This document shows, piece by piece, positions 44,997 through 55,117 of a stretch of DNA of 64,000 bases. Position numbers and translations under genes: made by a program. This stretch comes from Selaginella moellendorffii (Eukaryota > Streptophyta > Lycopodiopsida > Selaginellales > Selaginellaceae): NCBI RefSeq assembly GCF_000143415.4, contig NW_003314264.1:1711786-1775785 (forward strand), given 5' to 3'. Below the pieces are notes generated by a model. The model saw only the letters and a list, made by a program, of their open reading frames with translations, searched no databases and was not told where the DNA came from. The stretch's first letter is position 1. Every line of letters starts with the position of its first letter.

Positions 44997-46848
44997 ATGG
45001 TGAGATCAGCTGCGAGCTAGCTAGCTGTCGCGTGGTGTGTGCGTGAGAGCAAGAGATAGAGTGTGATTTCTTTCCAAGCTTCACTAGATCGCAGGACAAG
45101 AAGCTGGCTAATCTTCCCCCCAATCTCTCCCAACACGCGCCCGCGCACGACCCTTACTCTCTGCCCTTCCGCTGCTGGCCCGGGAATGTGAGAGCCCACT
45201 ACAACTTAAACGCCGCCAACGCCCTCGTCGTGGGAACGACTTTGCACGACCTCAACACCGTCGAGGCAAGAACTCCCGCCGCCGCCGATGTGGAAAGCAT
45301 TGGCAATGCCGACGAGGGTGATGGAGGCGGCGACGCTGCCGCCGATAGCCTGGACAACGAGGAGGAATCTCCATCTGAGGTTAGCTTTCTAGCTTTTGTA
45401 GTTCTTTGCTCATTTTCTCATCGACCAGGATTGCGTAGCACAAGAGTACGAGAATCTGCAACCGGTGGATGGAGTGGACGCGGTGGACGGAGTGGACGCA
45501 GAGCAGCAAATCAATCTCGAGAACGATGAGAACTCGACTCCTGCGTTTGGTGTTCTAACCTACAGTGGTCAGTGTTGATGTTTTACGTAGTTCCTTACTG
45601 TTTTTTCTTCTCCCTCGCTACAGACGTAGTCCCCATTGAAGCGGCCAGGGCTCGTTTCGTGCAGCTGATAATCGATCGCTTTATCCAGCCCCGTTCATAT
45701 CCCGTGTCCGATTCCCCCGAAGGGAACTATAGCAATCCAAACTCGAAGGAGAAAGAGAGCAAACGCAAGCCGAGTGAGGTGCACTACGAGGGCGACCCCA
45801 GGTACCTCCTGCCTTTGACGTTCGTCGCCAACTTGTACGAGACGCTCATCTCGGAGATCGATGCGAGGCTGCACACCGTCGAGGGTGTCCACGAGAAGAC
45901 GATGGGAGTTGCCCTTGAGGCCTCTGGAGGGCTATATAGAAAGCTGGTGAAAAAGTTTCCAAAGTCCGGTTGGTATTTCTTTCTTTCCTCTCTCACTTTC
46001 TCTGCTCACGATTCTTTGCATTCTCTTGTGTCCACTGCAGGCCATCCGGTGTCTTTCAAGAGACGGGAGATGGCATCCGCGTTAGAAGCCAAAACAAAGT
46101 TCCCTCAGCTCGTTAGAGGAGACGAAAAGCGTGTAAGGTTCGTCGTTGTTCACGGCCTGGAGCTGATTGAGCGTCCGGAGATGCCACAAGAGGATGCTGA
46201 GTGGTACCCCTTTAGTTTTCTCAAAACTTGCTAGAAAACCATGACTCTCTCTCGCTTCCAGGTTTAAGAGACTCACTGGAAGACAAGAAGCCGCAGTTAC
46301 CGGAAGCGACTACAACTTCTATTCGGCCAGAGTTAAACACCGCCGGCTTACTGTTCGTGATCCACCACCCGTGCCAGTAAGCTTATAGCTGCCTTTGAGA
46401 GGTGTCTTTGAAAACTAACTGGTGGTTTGCTAGCAGCAGTATCAGGCCGGGGAGTCTCCCAGTGTCATAACACCACACTCTCCGGTATTGAAAGCTTTTC
46501 TTCCAATTTTCTCCATGATCATCTAACAAACTCACAGACTCGTGATCACCAGCAGATCCAGATGCAGCAGTCCCGTGTTCGTCACCAGGTGCAGCAGCCA
46601 TCACAAACACACACCCCGCGCACTCCTCCCCATGTATCACGCGATATACAGTCTGGGATTCATCCTGGAATGACCGTGATGGTTCCGGTCAGTTCCGTCG
46701 TTTCTTCTTGCTTCCTCACCATCTGGTTTACTCGTTTTTTTAGCCTCCGAGCCCCGCAAAATTCTGCGACCAGTGTGGAGCTCCCTTCTTGAGGGAAACA
46801 TCCAGGTTCTGCACAGATTGTGGGAACAAGCGACATGGTGTGCCATGA
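44997..46848 (+). CDS. Conserved plant protein of unknown function (At2g02148-like) with C-terminal CxxC pair
   Basis: Exons: 44997-44999 (ATG only), 45095-45379, 45429-45567, 45624-45968, 46041-46203, 46262-46376, 46434-46484, 46538-46687, 46744-46848 (451 aa, introns about 50-95 nt). Conserved blocks include AHYNLNAANALVVGTTLHDL, IEAARARFVQLIIDRFI, GDPRYLLPLTFVANLYETL, VALEASGGLYRKLVKKFPK and FKRLTGRQEAAVTGSDYNFY. A Gln/Pro-rich linker follows. The C-terminus has FCDQCGAPF and FCTDCGNKR (C425, C428, C440, C443), a likely zinc ribbon. The resemblance to the uncharacterised Arabidopsis protein At2g02148 is from memory. The start is the weak point: the frame of exon 2 has no ATG and is closed by a TGA at 45,065, so a 95-nt intron right after an ATG is the simplest solution. 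Its 3' end converges on the next gene, 102 bp away. Confidence 0.75.
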
Positions 46849-46950
46849 AAACTCTGTACGTAATACACAGCCTTCTTTCCTTGTGATTGTTGTGTATCTT
46901 TGATTCTTTCCTTGTGATTGTCTTTTATTCTAACAAGATGATTGTTAACT

Positions 46951-49245
46951 TTACACGGTGAAGACCTTGACAACCTGTTGGATGGAAGTCCTACACACAG
47001 GACATCCCCAAGTTTTCTCCTTGATCTCCATCAAGCAATTCATGCAGCCGGCGAGGTGGCCGCAAGGGATGCACACGCCTCTCGCGGGTGCGTCCCAGCA
47101 AACCACGCACTGCCCGCTCGCTTTCTCATCGCCAGTTCCTCCTGTTCCTGCTCTTGCCACTACCTTTTGATGCTCCGGATTCACTGCCTTTTTCTTGATG
47201 CCAAACAGCGAGAATCCAGACGGAGAAGCACCCTGCCGAGCCTCGGATTGGGCCGTAAGTTGGCGAGGACTGCAAACTGGAGGTGGTGGCGGCGGCGGTG
47301 GACCGGAGGGCACGAAGATCTCCACGGGGACGTTGGAGCACCCAGGTGGTGCTGCTGGAGCCGAGAGATCTTTCACTGGAACGTTTCGGACTGGTGGCTT
47401 TGTCGCCACGGGCCTCGTTTGCCAGAAGCTCTCAACTCTAGTCCGCTGCTCGTAAGGTGGCGGTGGTGGCGATGGCGATTGCTGGAGCGGAAGTGATGTC
47501 GCTCGACTCGGCCCGGCCTCCGGAGACCCCCAGCACGAGCTGTTGCTGGTGCTGTTGCTGTTGTCCGAGTCCAGTGACCATCTGTTCCTGCTCAGCGGCC
47601 CCCGTCGCTTGGCCGCCTTTGGAGGACTACTCAAAGATGGCCAGCACTCGTCGACGACGCTGGATGATGTTGGCGAGAGAATCAGGCCCTCCGCGTTGGC
47701 GGACTGTATCGAGGCGTTGATAGCCATTGCCAGTGCTACGTCTTCTGGGATCTCTGTTTTGCTGTGAGGTGGAGAGGATACCTTGCGTACTGGCGGGCAC
47801 ACGACTACCTGCTGTGGAGGAGGGGCAGTGACCGTCCGTGGTGGTGCCGGTCCGGCAATCGTAATTGGCGGACCCCGTGACCGCGTCGGAGAAACGGACT
47901 CTTGGGGACTTGAAGTAGCACTCTGCTAGAAAAAAAAAAGAAAAGAAAAATGTGAGCACAGTTAAAAGGAGACAGCCTTGACTATACCTGTTGGTATGGT
48001 ATGCCTTTACAGGCCCTGTGAAACTTCTCCAACTGTGGTTTGCGGCCTTCAAATTCTGACAGAAACTTGAACCTCGTTTCTGCCCGGCACACACATGCTG
48101 CGTTACTTAAACAAGCGAGGCTGGTCACTTACTTGACGATCTGTCTGTAAGAATCATCACGGGATCCGCAAGGCTGAAGTTGGGTTCCTCGATCTGGACT
48201 TTCGACAAAGCAATTATTATCCTCGGTAGCGACACCTAAACAAAAGCACAAGCTGGTTGGTGTTTTAGTCCAGCTACTACAAAAGAAAAACCTTTGGTGA
48301 CTGGTAAATAACAAGCTCGTATCTCGGAAGCCTTCTAGCTTGCGCTGACGGCATCACAACAGCCCATCTGCAGACAAGAAACATCAGTTCAGTTCAACAT
48401 GAAGTTAACGCTTACACTTTTCTGGTCACCCATTGAGGTGCTAACGCTTCAAGAAATCCAGGGCCGGATATCTCTCTCAACACTCCACTGAAAAGGCACA
48501 TCCTGTCCTGGAGATAACGTTTGAGATGAGAAACCAGCACATCACATCCAAAACATTGTTCTTCTTTTTTCTTTTGCTCTCTGTTTACACGCACCTCAAT
48601 GATTCGTACGACCGAGACATGGCCTCGGCTACGTGCCATATCAAGAGGTGTCTGGCCATCGTCATTCACAGCCAATGGATCAGCTGCACACACAAGAGAC
48701 AATCGCTACTTAGAATGAAAGTACTCGAGCTTATACCAAAAGTTTAGCTAACCTCCACGAGACAAAAGCAAGATCACGGTTTTGTCCAGCCCTCGCTTGG
48801 CCGCATGATGCAATGGAAATCCACCGTGAGAGCCTACAAAACACACGACGATCGTGAGTAAAACAACAAGGAGTAAACTACAATCCAATTGCCAGCCAGA
48901 TCTCGTAACGAACAAAGTTGCCAACTGAAAAACCATAGAACAAAAGCACTAAAGTTACCTGGTCTGAAAGCTTTGATGCTGGCACCCAGATTCAACAAAG
49001 TTATGACCATGTCGAAGAGCTCGCTTCTGGTGCAAGCCAGGATGAGAGGCGTCCGACCATCCTTATCGGTCCACTGCGTAGAAACCACAGAAAGAATTAG
49101 CAAAGAAGAAAGGAAATCCGATAGAAGGAAAAGCTTTGCTTACCTCCAAAGATGTTCCATCTCGCCGGAGAGTCTTCACAGCAGTGTGATTTGCATGCTG
49201 GACCGCTTGATAGAGTTGCTCTTCCTTAGACTGGCCTCCACCCAT
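46951..49245 (-). CDS. Ankyrin-repeat RING E3 ubiquitin ligase, XBAT34/35-like
   Basis: Nine exons: 49144-49245, 48959-49073, 48753-48833, 48595-48683, 48416-48507, 48292-48367, 48133-48235, 47988-48079, 46951-47925 (574 aa). The N-terminus MGGGQSKEEQLYQ resembles XBAT35 and offers Gly2 for myristoylation. Ankyrin repeats follow (DGRTPLILACTRSELFDMV, FPLHHAAKRGLDKTVILLL, DGQTPLDMARSRGHVSVV), then the CLFSGVLREISGPGFLE linker and WAVVMPS... block typical of this subfamily. A long Ser/Pro-rich disordered region precedes a C-terminal C3HC4-type RING (523-561: CVVCWDAP, CIPCGHLAGCMNC, CPVC). RING ligases pass ubiquitin from E2 to substrate; XBAT35-type proteins act in hormone and cell-death responses in Arabidopsis. 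The last exon encodes the disordered region and the RING together. Confidence 0.92.
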
Positions 49246-50213
49246 TCTCTCTCCCTTTCTACTTCGTCGCTACAACCAGCTTGCCATCTCTCTCGCAAAC
49301 ATCGCTAAGAGTGGAAAAAAATAAAAAAAAACTACAAGAAAACGCTCTTTCCCACCAACGCTAGACCGAATCATCTGCCTCGCGCCATCGATTCCTCCCA
49401 AACCCGGCCACATTCCCTCGAAATACCTCCCCCACCGCCGCGACGCGCCCCTCCCGCGCCCCAATTCGCGAAATTCCCATGGCCGCCGCACCGGATCCCT
49501 CAAATCCACACCGCATTGCCGCGATGATCAAATGCGCCGCTCCCTGCCATGGATCTGGCGCCCGGACTCGCCATGGCGAGAGGAGATCTCACGCTACCGG
49601 TCCCCTAAACGCGACAAGCGTTCTCATTAAACAGTCCACTGCCTCGTCCTCCATAGCCTTCTCTCTTCTCTCTTCCCTGTCTCTACCGGACCTCCAGCGA
49701 AGCCTTGCGCCGAGCCTAGTCACGCACGCCGAACCTCTTCCTCTTCCCAAACTGCTAGCCACGCTAGCACTTTCCGCCACGGTGGCCGGTGCTCCTGCGC
49801 ACTAGTCACTACCCGACACGTGGTCGCGTTGTAGGTTATGACTGTCAGTTACTTCCTTATTACCTCCCTAGCCGATCTGGGCCGTTGAGCAGCCGACGCA
49901 CACGATACGTACACGTTTACTCCCGTTTTTATTACTGGGAAAAAAAATTTCTCTCCATCTCTTTTATCAAACGCTACACTGTAGTGATGTATGTCCCAAC
50001 GAAGAACTCCTGGAAAAAACGAGATCGTCAAGACTTCCATTCATGGAGAGCATTGACAAGCTAGAAAAAATAAGATTAAAGGGCACTTACTTGGCCAGTT
50101 TTTTCAATGCCGCATTGGAAAGAGGTGGTCGATCATCGCAGCTCAGCGCATTGCATTTGGCACAGTCCAGCCTATTAATGTTGGGGACTTTAAAAATCTG
50201 TCTCTCCTTTTAT
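49246..50213. other. Intergenic region, head of XBAT-like gene to tail of MUCI70-like gene
   Basis: It contains the promoter and leader of the - strand XBAT-like gene. A + strand frame at 49,479-49,805 (108 codons, starting MAAAPDPSNPHR, Ser/Leu/Ala-rich) lies divergently 234 bp from the XBAT start codon. It has no family resemblance and could be a short gene, a non-coding transcript or chance in GC-rich leader sequence. Confidence 0.5.
49479..49805 (+). CDS. Hypothetical 108-aa protein, doubtful
   Basis: Single-exon frame beginning MAAAPDPSNPHRIAAM, with a basic Ser/Ala-rich N-terminus that would suit an organelle-targeting peptide, and a Leu/Ser/Pro-rich remainder. No domain is recognised. 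Base composition matches neighbouring exons rather than the surrounding intergenic DNA. It sits divergently from the XBAT-like gene, so a shared promoter is conceivable. Similar GC-rich 5' leaders nearby also hold open frames by chance. Confidence 0.25.
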   Translation: MAAAPDPSNPHRIAAMIKCAAPCHGSGARTRHGERRSHATGPLNATSVLIKQSTASSSIAFSLLSSLSLPDLQRSLAPSLVTHAEPLPLPKLLATLALSATVAGAPAH

Positions 50214-52724
50214 CTACTGTACACTGGCTCTGTCGTCTTGTCTATGACGATATAGCTTCGCTATCGTCTTTCGTTCGCAGTCCTGTGGATGAGGGAAGCA
50301 AACAATAAAGAAAAAGTTTAGAAAACAAGGATCCGATGAGTGAAGTTACGTACCTTGAACATCGCAAATCGGAAGCGAGTGCCAATGTTTGTGCGAACCA
50401 ACTTCATGTAAGTATACGCGAAGCTTAGCTGATCTCTCGGGGTGAAACGGTCTACCTCGTTGAACCACAGGCAGGAAAAAAGGTTGGACATTGGCGTGTG
50501 TGAACGAACGATTATCGAGCCCTCTGGAACGTCTGGAGAGAAGAAAAAAGTCAATGAGTACGCTGGTTGTAGCTGATCAGTATATGTCTTACTGCTTGGT
50601 AGGAGGCGCTTGGGATCTGAAGCATTGAATCTCGTGAGGCCGTCCTGTTGATAGAATAGAAACTGCTCGTCGATGAAGGAGTGATTGAACTTGTTGAGCC
50701 TCTTGTTCTGCTGTACTTCGTCCCAGACACAGTGACGATCATAGTGGTTTGAGATTGTATACTCGTGATTTCCACGCCAGAGAAAGTATTCCAGAATAGA
50801 CAACGGATTGACCTGTAGCCTCAGCTTGCTGTCCAGCCAAATGGAATATCTGAAACAAAAGGAAGCTGCATCACCGCAGGAAAAAGAAGTGTTTCATACC
50901 TCGCGAATGGAAATAGGCGATGCGAAAGAAGCTTGGGAATTTTTCCAACCCGACGAAAATCTGCATACGGCAGATTTGAAACTAGTACTACCCGCCAGAT
51001 GCCAACGAATCCGTTCTCATCAGGAACTTGACCTTCTTCAAGCATCACATCCAGGCTTAATTGATCCACGAACAAAACAAAACATACTTCTTTCTTCAAC
51101 GGGCTAGAGACCTGGAAACAGAAAGAAAACTCAGTTCATGGAGCGAGAGGTTTAGGAAACAAACTTACATACCTTTCGTTTTCTAGGCGAATGGAGCTTA
51201 TCAGATTTGCCAAAGATGCAGGATGATACGGCAACCCGACAACCCGCCAAGTACTCTGTATCCTTATCACTGAGGTCAAAACCAGCGCTCTCGGATGGAT
51301 CGGGCCCTCGGACGAAACCACAGTGTATAGTCTTGTTCGCCACACGGAACGAGTCCTCCCTTTCTTCTAAGGTTTGATGACCGGCAAATCTTGGTGTCCA
51401 AGAGCTCTCGTTAAGCGGCATTTCTTCCTTCGAAACATACTTCAGATCGAAGCGAGCGAATTTTGAGCTGTTGTCTGGTTCATGGACGTTGCTCAAGTTT
51501 GCAAAGTTTATCTCGCATGCTGGAATACACCCAAACGAAGCAGGTGAGAATCATAAATCTCGGAAACGCACGCAAAGTCTAGCTAAGTCCTGCAGCAGTC
51601 ACCTTCTCCCTTGACTTTACAAACGCTCATGTACCTCATCACTAAGCAACGTAAACCCAACCCAGTTCCTCCGCTCTTCTAAGGAATTAGAAACGTACCT
51701 CCTCGGTGCTTTCGGGGTGGCCTTAAATGCTTCTGTTCTGATGTTACGGTTTCTTGAACTGCTGGCATACTTTTCCCTGCCCTCCTTACGACCATTGCCT
51801 CACTTTCTTCGTATTCATCTTCCATGTCGTCAAAATCCCTATCAGCCTCTGTTGCATTCGATTCTCGAAGGAGATCGTCCTCGTACTGCTTCTCGTATTT
51901 CCTAAGCTCTTTCCGCCCTCTTTCATACGATAAACCCGGAACTTTCGAAAAGCTGTCCTCCGCAGCCGACCCGGAACTGTTACTTGAAAGAATCTTGTCA
52001 TTAAGCTCGGCCTGATTTTCCTGCACTTGGTTCCGCTGCAGCTCCTTTTGAAGCCTCGCATACTCTTCCTCAAAGCTCCCTTCTATATCCCTGTTCCTGT
52101 CATCGGTATCCCAGTCCCTGGAGTCCCTGTCGCCTTCTCGACCACGAATAGCCTGACCAAAGTGTAACCCGGGCTCGACTTTCCGTGTTTGTCCTCTAGT
52201 TACTGATCAACCAAGACACCAAACACGAAAGACTCTTAAGACCTTTCATTCCTAAATCAAACCGGAGGCTCAAGAATGCTTACCTCGATGGTGCTTGAGA
52301 CCGTGCTTCCGGATCTCTTCAAAGGTATCCTAAAAGCCACAAGGGAGCAAATAAGAAACTAGAAAACAACAGACAGGAAGCATACCGGGTGATTGAAAAA
52401 ATCGTCCTTAGTCCCCAAGTCCCCTACAAAGAAATCGCTAAATGTCGCCACACAAAGACTAGAACTCCACTTACCAGGAACAACGACCAAAGCCCGCCCG
52501 ATGAAATCACTCCCCAGCAGCGTGAATCCCACCACTCCCAGCAAAATCGCCAAGTAGAGACCCGCGGAGCACTGCCTGCCCTTGCGTGGCGCCTTCTTTA
52601 CCCGGCCCCTGCTACCATTGCTTTCCACATCACTGTCGTGGCCCCGGGCCGACGATCTGGCAGGCGCATTGGACTTGTGATCCCCGTTCACCATCGGGGC
52701 GCCGCTGCCTTGGCGAAAAGCCAT
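50214..52724 (-). CDS. DUF616 Golgi glycosyltransferase-like protein (MUCI70/TOD1 family)
   Basis: Nine exons: 52475-52724, 52386-52423, 52284-52329, 51699-52193, 51173-51519, 50900-51111, 50593-50849, 50354-50532, 50214-50282 (630 aa). A cytosolic N-terminus with basic residues is followed by one membrane anchor (about residues 54-71, GLYLAILLGVVGFTLLG), a type II topology usual for Golgi enzymes. A charged stem follows, then the DUF616 domain: FAGHQTLEEREDSF, HCGFVRGPDP, CIFGKSDKL, VCFVLFVD, IWRVVLVSNLPYADFRRVGK, PKLLSHRLFP, YSIWLDSKL, LEYFLWR and NLFSCLWFNEVDRFTPRDQL. MUCI70 is needed for mucilage/pectin synthesis and TOD1 was reported as an alkaline ceramidase, so the biochemical role of the family is unsettled. 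The 179-nt intron 51,520-51,698 is long for this locus. Confidence 0.88.
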
Positions 52725-53767
52725 GCATCACAGCCGCGATCCGGCCCCTGATCTTCGGATTCTACTCCTCCATCGCCGCCGCCGCCGGAGATCCAAGGCG
52801 GATGCGAGGGGGGAGGGAGAGCGGCGCGCGCGTTCACCTGGAGAAGATCCACATCGCGTCCGCGAGGAGAGCGCTTCCAAAAACCCTACTCGCTCGCTCT
52901 CTCGTCTCCTCTCTCGACCAATTAAATTGGTGCTTGGGTTAAAAATATAAAATAAGATTTCACCGCGGTGGAAAGAATTATATCCAGTTAGTTTTTATCC
53001 TTTGCTGCGTTATGAAGACAAGAGAACGATCAAACAGAACTCTTGAAGAACTTCCTCGTTGTAGTTTCAGACTTTAGCAGTGGCGAGATCATTTAAAACA
53101 AGCTTGGAGCTAGCAGCGAACTTCTCCAACGAAAAATCTTTGCGATTTTTCGCAACGAACCCCAAAGATCTTTGCTGGAACTGTGTGATCAAACATGACA
53201 CTGATCGAGCGCCAACGAAAAAACCCCAAAGATCTTTGCTGGAACTGTGTGATCAAACATGACACTGATCGAGATTTCTCTGGTTTCCGCTTCAGCATTT
53301 AACGAAGCCTCTGGATGATCTGAAAAGCTTTACGAGCACAGACTGGCGAACCTGAATGAGAGTGGCCTTTTGCGAGTGATGATCATAGCAGCAGCTGCAC
53401 AAGGCAAAGGATTAGCTTTACGAGAGAAAAGAGAGAAGAAACTTTACCTTTTCATCGGATTGTCAGCAGCTGCGATCAAAACGAATTAAAATAAGCCAGA
53501 CTTTCACATGGTTAGCCAGTGCTACACAGCTAATAAACAGCACAAAAAAAAAATAAAAATAAAAATTGCCACAGGAAGAACTGCAAAGCTTAAGAACAAG
53601 GAAAGCGCTCAATAAGAGAGTTAGCTTGCAAAGCACAAACGAAAGATACAGAAGCATGGAAAACCAAAGAAGAACAGCAGGAAAACTATCTGCCAATCGC
53701 AGACCCAAAACTGACCAAGTAGCAGCACAATTGTAATGTACACGGTGGTCGAGACTCTCCCAAGCTT
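52725..53767. other. Intergenic: leader of DUF616 gene and 3' region of zinc-knuckle gene
   Basis: 52,725-52,950 is GC-rich leader/promoter of the - strand DUF616 gene. 53,160-53,209 and 53,224-53,273 are an exact 50-bp direct repeat (unit about 64 bp). The rest is AT-richer and probably partly 3' UTR of the zinc-knuckle gene. No supported coding frame. Confidence 0.6.
53160..53273. repeat. Exact 50-bp direct repeat, 64-bp period
   Basis: The block CCCCAAAGATCTTTGCTGGA...CTGATCGAG occurs twice without a mismatch, separated by 14 bp that also begin with a CCAACGAA echo of the upstream flank. It contains the palindrome AAAGATCTTT. The perfect identity implies a recent tandem duplication. Confidence 0.85.
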
Positions 53768-54987
53768 TCACCGCCCTCCGCCAAAGTTGTCATATCCTTG
53801 ATTCCTGTAGTCGCTGTAGCCACCACCGCCACCACCGCCTCCTCCTCCTCCATAGCCACCACTTCCGTAGCTTCGACCACCATAGCCTCCGCTGGCCTGC
53901 GGACATTGACGAGCAATGTGCCCCTCCTCGTTGCAGTTGTAGCATTTGGCGCCCCCTCCGCCGCCGCTGCGACCACCAAAACCTCCGCCATAGCTCGAGC
54001 CGCCGCCACCACCAGCACCAGAACCACCACGGACATTGTTGGGACACTCGCGAGAGAAATGACCAACCTGGAGAGTAACAAAACCATCAAAACATGTCAA
54101 AGAAAGAAACCAAACATTTTTCTTTTCTGGAAAACAAAGCACAAGCACAGCAGAAACCAAACAAAAGACTGAATAAACAATCCAGGCTTGGAAAAGTCAA
54201 TGAAAACAAACAAGGCCAGAAAGACGAGAACTTACCTCTCCACACGAGTAGCATTGAGATTGGCTGCTCCTCCCTTTCGAGCCGCCCCATGCATCACCAT
54301 ACGCGCTGGCTCCTCCTCGATCACTTTCACGCGGTCGTCCTCTACTGAAGCTTCCATACTCTTGAGTCTCCGCGTAAGGCTGCTGCTCGCGGCCACGACC
54401 ACCCCTGCTGAAGTTCCCATACTCCGGGTTCTCGAGAGGTTCTTCTCTCCTTCTCGGGGCAGAAGACCTCACATTCACGTTTTGCTGCATCAAAGAATGA
54501 GAACCGAAAGAGAGAAGAAAAAATCAAAACTCAAAAACGTCACCTCAAAACTCGCTAGCAGCTCGTCGAGCTTCTTCTCTTTAAGAGCGATGTCCTCTTG
54601 GATCTCTTTCACCTTCAAAGGATCCACAGCCTTCTCCAGATCGCCTCGAGCATAGGCGAGCTCCGCCTCGGCGGCCTTCTTCTCTTCATACTGCGCCTCC
54701 GTGAGTTTAGCCTGGAAGAATAAACACAAAAGGAAAGGCGATCTTCAAGCCGAAAACTTTTTAACATACATTGGGCTTCCAGTCGCGCTGTGCCTGCTCC
54801 TTCAAGATCTCGGTCTCTTTCTTCCCCAGGCGCTCGGCAATCACTTGCTCTCGCGGCCGCGCGGCTCCAAACGGATTTGGCTGACAAAAGGAGGCGGATC
54901 AATCGGCGCGAAAGAGAGAGAGAGACGCGAGAGGAGGATTACCTTAGAAGACCTAAGCGGCGCCTCTGATTTCTCTCCCTGGCTCAT
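53768..54987 (-). CDS. Glycine-rich CCHC zinc-knuckle RNA-binding protein
   Basis: Five exons: 54943-54987, 54770-54880, 54544-54711, 54236-54484, 53768-54067 (290 aa). The N-terminus has [20 protein letters not shown], a motif also seen in eIF4B-like plant proteins. A charged helical stretch follows ([20 protein letters not shown]... to about residue 108), predicted coiled coil. Two CCHC knuckles, [14 protein letters not shown] (C186, C189, H194, C199) and [14 protein letters not shown] (C233, C236, H241, C246), lie in Gly/Tyr/Arg-rich sequence ending in poly-Gly. Such knuckles bind single-stranded RNA; a role in mRNA handling or translation is inferred. The first knuckle is split exactly by the last intron. 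Confidence 0.85.
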
Positions 54988-55117
54988 AGTTGCGCGATCG
55001 AGATACCCTGATCCCGGAAGAAAACCCCAGCTTCTATAAACCCTAGTCAAACGCCGTGCTTCAAGTAAATATTCTAAAAAACGCGATACTTATGCTGACA
55101 AGATAGAAAAATGGATG

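Noticed and set aside
46942-47496. 184-codon + frame opposite the XBAT-like last exon
   Set aside because: Shadow of the Pro/Ser-rich and RING-coding exon on the - strand; no family character.
51600-51690. Extra small exon in the DUF616 gene
   Set aside because: Candidate reading frames hit stops or break phase. Direct splicing of 51,699 to 51,519 keeps phase and gives a sensible RKHRGACEINF junction.
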